Positions 60,001 through 64,000 of a stretch of 64,000 bases of DNA are shown in pieces. Source of the stretch: Haliclystus octoradiatus. Taxonomy: Eukaryota > Cnidaria > Staurozoa > Stauromedusae > Haliclystidae. The stretch is from NCBI GenBank assembly GCA_916610825.1, contig OU744446.1, forward strand, positions 14,814,538-14,878,537, in the 5' to 3' direction. Within the stretch, counting starts at the first letter, position 1; every line of letters starts with the position of its first letter. The position numbers and the translations under genes were made by a program. Below the pieces are notes generated by a model. It was not told where the DNA came from, ran no database searches, and saw only the letters and a list, made by a program, of their open reading frames with translations.

Positions 60001-61600
60001 GTTTTGACTGTTTGTAAATTGAACTCACTGTAGGGAAAATTGTAATGGGGTGCAGTCAGAATTGGTATCTTGTATACTGTTTTGATATGAAAAATCAACG
60101 TGATTAAGATCATATTGAGACAATATATTCCAGAACAAACAAACCCATGGTGTAACAGAAATCCAACCTATTCGGCCATAGATCGGCAAACTGTTAAACA
60201 GTGAAGCGTAATAAGATGTAAAGATCAAAAATGATGCGCTCCTTTCTCATTTTATAGAAGGCCGATCACAAATTAACAATTCAGAAGAATAGTCTTAATT
60301 CCCGGGTCTTAACATTGTAACTCAAGTAAGTTTCATAGTAAATAGTTGCATGCCTTACGGGATTTTTATCTTCGTATTTACCCTTTGCTCTGCGTATGGA
60401 AAGAAAATGTGCTTTTCCGTACTGATTTTGTTTGGTTGCTCAGGCCATCTTGCTTCGACATGCGTATCTTCCAATCCACCCGCTTGATGTGATGATATCA
60501 TTCTTGGATTTCGTAATGACTGCTTCTTTAAATTAGGCACATCACTTAGATAACATAATTATGTCTTGTTTTTAAATGAACAGATATATTATATATACCA
60601 GCTTGTAATTTTAATAAGTTATCTCTTGTAAATGTTGTTTGTAGGATTCAATTAGCAACTCTGAAAAAGCATTTTGTATTGTTTTGAATATTTTATTGTT
60701 GAGGCCGATGAGCTAGAAATTAATATTATTATTATTCTTCACATGAGAATACGGTACAACCCTGAACATTTTCAACAAGAATATAAATTCTCGGTATTGT
60801 TCTCCCGGCAAGAATAATTATTCTTGGATGATATTTTCAAGAATATTATTCTCAATATATGGAAAAATGAAATATTCTTGTCCGGAGAATATGATTCTCA
60901 TGATAAGAATAAATATTCTTATATTCTTGGGATAGGAATAAGAAATTTTGCTGTGTAATGTAAATATAGTACAATTTCGTTATTTAGTTATTTAGTAAGT
61001 TAAAACATTTAGTCAATAAATCAATTGTTTCATTTCTTTTTTCGCGTTTACGGCTTTTTACGAAATTCTTCAAATTATACGTAAGACACATATTTCCTTC
61101 CCCCTTTCCCAATCAGTTCTCCATAATAAATAACACACACAGAAAAATAAAAATAAAATTATATAATTGTGTAAGATAAGAATTCATGATTGTGTAAGAA
61201 AATAATGTTAAGCATCCATTCTTTTAATTTCAAGAAGAGAAATATCACTTTTTTGATTTGAATTTTCTCCTCACAGCTTTGCATTGATTCAAAACTTCAT
61301 GGCAAGGTACAGTTCTCGACTCAGCTTTCTTCTTGTGACGCCATGAAAATAGGAGAATTACATACTTGATCATGGGTCGTAAGATCACCAAATGCTCTGA
61401 AAAAGTGTAGCAAACAGACAAAAATCGACTTAGATTAGGACTCAATTGACTATAGTCACGAACCTTCAAAATACTGCACCGAAGTTGTTAAAAATAAACA
61501 GTAATTTGGCTGCAGCTTTACATTTTACATTTGCCTGAAAACAGCTAAAGTATGATAATTATTTATGCCGCATCATATGGTAGCACCCGAGTTACAATTC
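57100..61600. other. Long stretch without a supportable gene
   Basis: - strand ORFs at 57813-57598, 60540-60355 and 61469-61245 have somewhat protein-like composition. The second ends at a plausible GTAAAT donor and the third has a hydrophobic then basic stretch. No family could be named and no phase-compatible set of exons was found. Confidence 0.4.
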
Positions 61601-61706
61601 TAAATCATTTGTACAACTTTTTTTACAAGTTTTGAATGAGTCCCTCAATAATTCTATTTTATATGTCGTATTTTGAAAAGACTATGACCCTGGGATGTAT
61701 TGTTAT

Positions 61707-62078
61707 TGAGGAGGATTTGCTCAGATGGCAGAGCAGCTGAACTTCAGATTGGATCATATCTGATCGACGGTGGTTCAAATCCCCCTAAGGTCAACTCAGC
61801 ATTGACTTTATCTGAAACATCAGATGAGTACCATCTGAGGATTGCGGATGGAATGGTCCAGAGGAAATTGCATTGTGAGTAGCTGCGGGTCGCATCGTTG
61901 CGCATTGAAAATCAAGACCTATCTGCCATGAAATCTGTTGAAATTGATCTGCAGTGTCACGGCTGAGATCAACAAAGAGCGTTAAAATCATTGCTCTCAG
62001 CAAAAAAAGCCACTCATCTAGAAATAGAGGAATGGTAAGGGTGCCTTCGGTAGGGCAACACCGTCTACATTACTTTTT
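61707..62078 (+). mobile_element. tRNA-derived SINE with perfect target duplications, copy 1
   Basis: Flanked by GATGTATTGTTAT at 61694-61706 and 62079-62091 (13 of 13 identical). A polymerase III box A, TTGCTCAGATGG (61717-61728), and box B, GGTTCAAATCC (61772-61782), are 43 bases apart; between them CAGAT and ATCTG can form the anticodon stem. The 3' end reads CTACATTACTTTTT. A second copy lies at about 41660-41935 on the other strand. Confidence 0.85.
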
Positions 62079-62516
62079 GATGTATTGTTATACCACACCA
62101 ACATCGCCGATGTGAAAACGCTCTATTGAATGAACTGGAGCTTGAAAAAAGTGAAGGTTGTGTAAAGTAAGGACCTAGTAAAATATAACGCTTTGGTAGG
62201 GTACCGTATTATATTTTAACAAAATAAAAGACTCATTGCGGTAACGATAAACAAGAACATTTTTTTTAAAATTCACATGCCATAAGTGTGCAAGAAATAG
62301 GCAAAGGATACAGCTGATAAACGCTATAAAACTGAGGTAAAATAATATAATATAAATTAGCAAATTGTGTTTTTGGAGAATTCACATGCTGGCTTTTGAT
62401 TATAAAGCGGCAAAGGGGTCAAAAATGCCTCGATGCGCTGTGTTATGGTTTGTCACTTATTCTTACTAATATCCGCTTATTCTGCACGGCACATCATGCA
62501 TTTTTCTCAAACGAGT

Positions 62517-62984
62517 TAATATTACGTCACAACAGTTGGTCGGCACAGACGCGTGTAGTTCGACATGGCAATCCATTCTGTTCGGCGATCTATTGTTACG
62601 TCGCAACAGTTGTTCTGCACAGATTTGTGTAGTTCGACATGGCAATTCATTCTGTTCGGCAATCTATTGTTACGTCACAACAGTTGTTCTGCACAGACGC
62701 ATGTAGTTCGACATGACAATCCATTCTGTTCGGCAATCTATTGTTACGTCACAACAGCTGTTCTGCACAGACTCGTGTAGTTCAACATGACAATCCGTTC
62801 TGCTCGGCAATCTATTGTTATGTCACAACAGTTGTTTTGCACAGACTCCTGTAGTTCAACATGACAATCCATTCTGCTCGGCAATCTATTGTTACGTCAC
62901 AACAGTTGTTCTGCACAGACTCGTGTAGTTCAACATGATAATCCGTTCTGCTCGGCAATCTATTGTTACGTCACAACATGATTT
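62517..62984. repeat. 74-bp tandem repeat, about 6.3 units
   Basis: Units of 74 bases centred on TTACGTCACAACAGTTG recur with constant spacing (first bases of ACGTC at 62524, 62598, 62672 and on). Divergence between units is low. 74 is not a multiple of three, so ORFs across it are incidental. Confidence 0.9.
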
Positions 62985-63189
62985 AAAAACTCAATATCAT
63001 TTACTGGTATAGTTATTCCAAAACCACATTTGTTAATAGATGTGTGACGCTTTACGTCTTGATGATGGTCAACATTGATCACCCCTTTCGTTGCTGGTAG
63101 AAAAATGTCAGATCCAGTCAAAAAGGCCAAAAAATGTTTCAATTCAAGAGTTCTTTCTTCGTATATACAGAATTTATATCGTCTACCTG

Positions 63190-64000
63190 ATTAATTGATT
63201 GCACTTTTCTCACCATTTTCCTACTCTCGCAAACTTTCAGGAACTTCCCTCAAAAGAAGCCCAGCTTTTCCTTTATCATCCGCCGGTTCGATCCAACCTC
63301 ATTAAATTGGAAGATATATCTTTCTTCTATTTCTTCCAAAATAGCCCCATTTGCTTGAAACATTTCAAACGCTTGCGTTGGAAATTTTGTAGGACATTGA
63401 TTACTCCAAAGGTATTTAAACCGAGAGAAAAGCTCGCAATTGCGTCAATTGATTCATCTATGCCAGCTTCGATGGTTTTCAACACCATAATATGTGCAAT
63501 GGTGTCCACGTGAATTCCTCTGGGCACCTGGTAGTCATTCAGTAGCCATGGTAACCAATTATCCAAGATTTTTATGTTTCATATTTGATTGTCTGGTCTT
63601 TACAATCTCATGAATGGGGGCTCTCCTATGACCAATTGTATTCAGGTAAAAAAGGTATAAAATTCCTGTCCCAAACCTCCATAATCCTCCCCCTTTTCGA
63701 CTACGCATGCAATTTTCAAGTGTTGGTACCACTCGTGTTCCACCAAATCCTTAATGCTTTACAATGCATCTTTGAGAACATTTGACCCCTGTTTATCAAG
63801 TTTAATAAAATCTCTACAGTCCAGTATTGGACCACCAAGCTCTTCCAGGAGTTCTGCCAAAGCGTCAGTTAATGAAACAGATGGACCTGCATTTGAGTCT
63901 GATGATGGTGATGCGGCAGATGAGACAGATGGGCCTTGAAATGAGTCGGATGATGGTGATGCGGCAGATGAGACAGATGGGCCTTGAAATGAGTCGGATG
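63190..64000 (-). pseudogene. HECT-like coding region with 16-residue repeats, broken and cut by the window edge
   Basis: The - strand enters from the right edge with SDSFQGPSVSSAASPS repeated, then LTDALAELLEELGGPI, VLKDAL, a TAA, and IKDLVEHEWYQHLKIACVVE with GEDYGGLGQEFYTFF. The last part resembles the start of HECT ubiquitin-ligase domains (DAL, then a hydrophobic strand, then GE-G-D-GGP-REFF). It continues after more stops as NWLPWLLNDYQVPRGI and GIDESIDAIASFSLGL. No catalytic Cys region is seen. The reading is degenerate, and the family call is tentative. Confidence 0.5.
63869..64000 (-). repeat. 48-bp coding tandem repeat
   Basis: Units 63901-63948 and 63949-63996 are identical; a diverged unit precedes them and the array runs off the window. 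The period is 16 codons. The - strand frame is open through all units (Ser/Pro/Ala-rich), while the + strand frame is broken by TGA in each unit. Confidence 0.85.

Noticed and set aside
60355-60540. - strand ORF with a plausible splice donor
   Set aside because: Composition is protein-like, but no family, partner exon or clear acceptor was found.
63754-63939. + strand acidic ORF across the 48-bp repeats
   Set aside because: Each full unit contains an in-frame TGA on this strand, while the - strand frame is open through all units and continues into a recognisable domain.

Overview
This is animal nuclear DNA: AT-rich, with spliceosomal introns of 0.1 to 5.5 kb, extracellular domain-shuffling exons (PAN/apple-like, thrombospondin type 1, F-type lectin, laminin G) and a dense load of metazoan transposons (CR1/L2/Jockey-group LINEs, BEL/Pao, Helitron, hAT, TTAA-type MITEs, tRNA-derived SINEs). 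A soft-bodied aquatic invertebrate, perhaps a tunicate, would fit, but no species marker is present and that is inference.

Host genes. Four gene models could be traced by splice sites and codon phase. (1) The 3' part of a secreted TSP1/F-type-lectin gene, + strand, three exons from 4883 to 8461. (2) A complete paralogue, + strand, six exons from 34926 to 45315, encoding signal peptide, PAN-like, TSP1, TSP1 and F-type lectin (377 aa). (3) A related F-type lectin gene on the - strand (27026 to 29195), with a PAN-like exon at 31800-32017 that probably belongs to it, which would put it head-to-head with gene 2. (4) A complete - strand gene with seven exons from 57064 down to 46347 for a single-pass membrane protein with two laminin G domains (509 aa). 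A broken HECT-like coding region with 16-residue Ser/Pro/Ala-rich repeats runs off the right edge (- strand).

Transposons. 1001-4382 is a LINE (- strand) whose leader ends in a 2A-like GDIHPNPGP signal. 14558-25273 is a decayed BEL/Pao retroelement (- strand). It is split by a 5'-truncated LINE (about 19773-22675) inside its reverse transcriptase and by a Helitron (16396-18601) inside its RNase H. The Helitron carries a 199-bp TTAA MITE, and a second copy of that MITE sits in the adjacent Pao sequence. A third LINE (38875-41207), a SINE (about 41660-41935) and a hAT element (42646-43823, perfect 8-bp target duplication) all lie in one intron of gene 2. Further elements are a 640-bp terminal-inverted-repeat element at 9189-9823, a foldback element at 30961-31124, a SINE with perfect 13-bp target duplications at 61707-62078, and a 74-bp tandem repeat at 62517-62984.

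How it fits together. Genes 1-3 form a small dispersed family of secreted putative lectins that share exon phases (1-1 for TSP1, 1-2 for lectin exon A). In genes 1 and 2 the fucose-binding His of the F-type motif is Gly. In gene 3 the His is kept but the Arg-Gly-Asp-Cys-Cys part is altered. The largest remaining stretches (1-1000, 9830-14550, 29250-30950, 32500-34900, 57100-61600) show no gene I can support.
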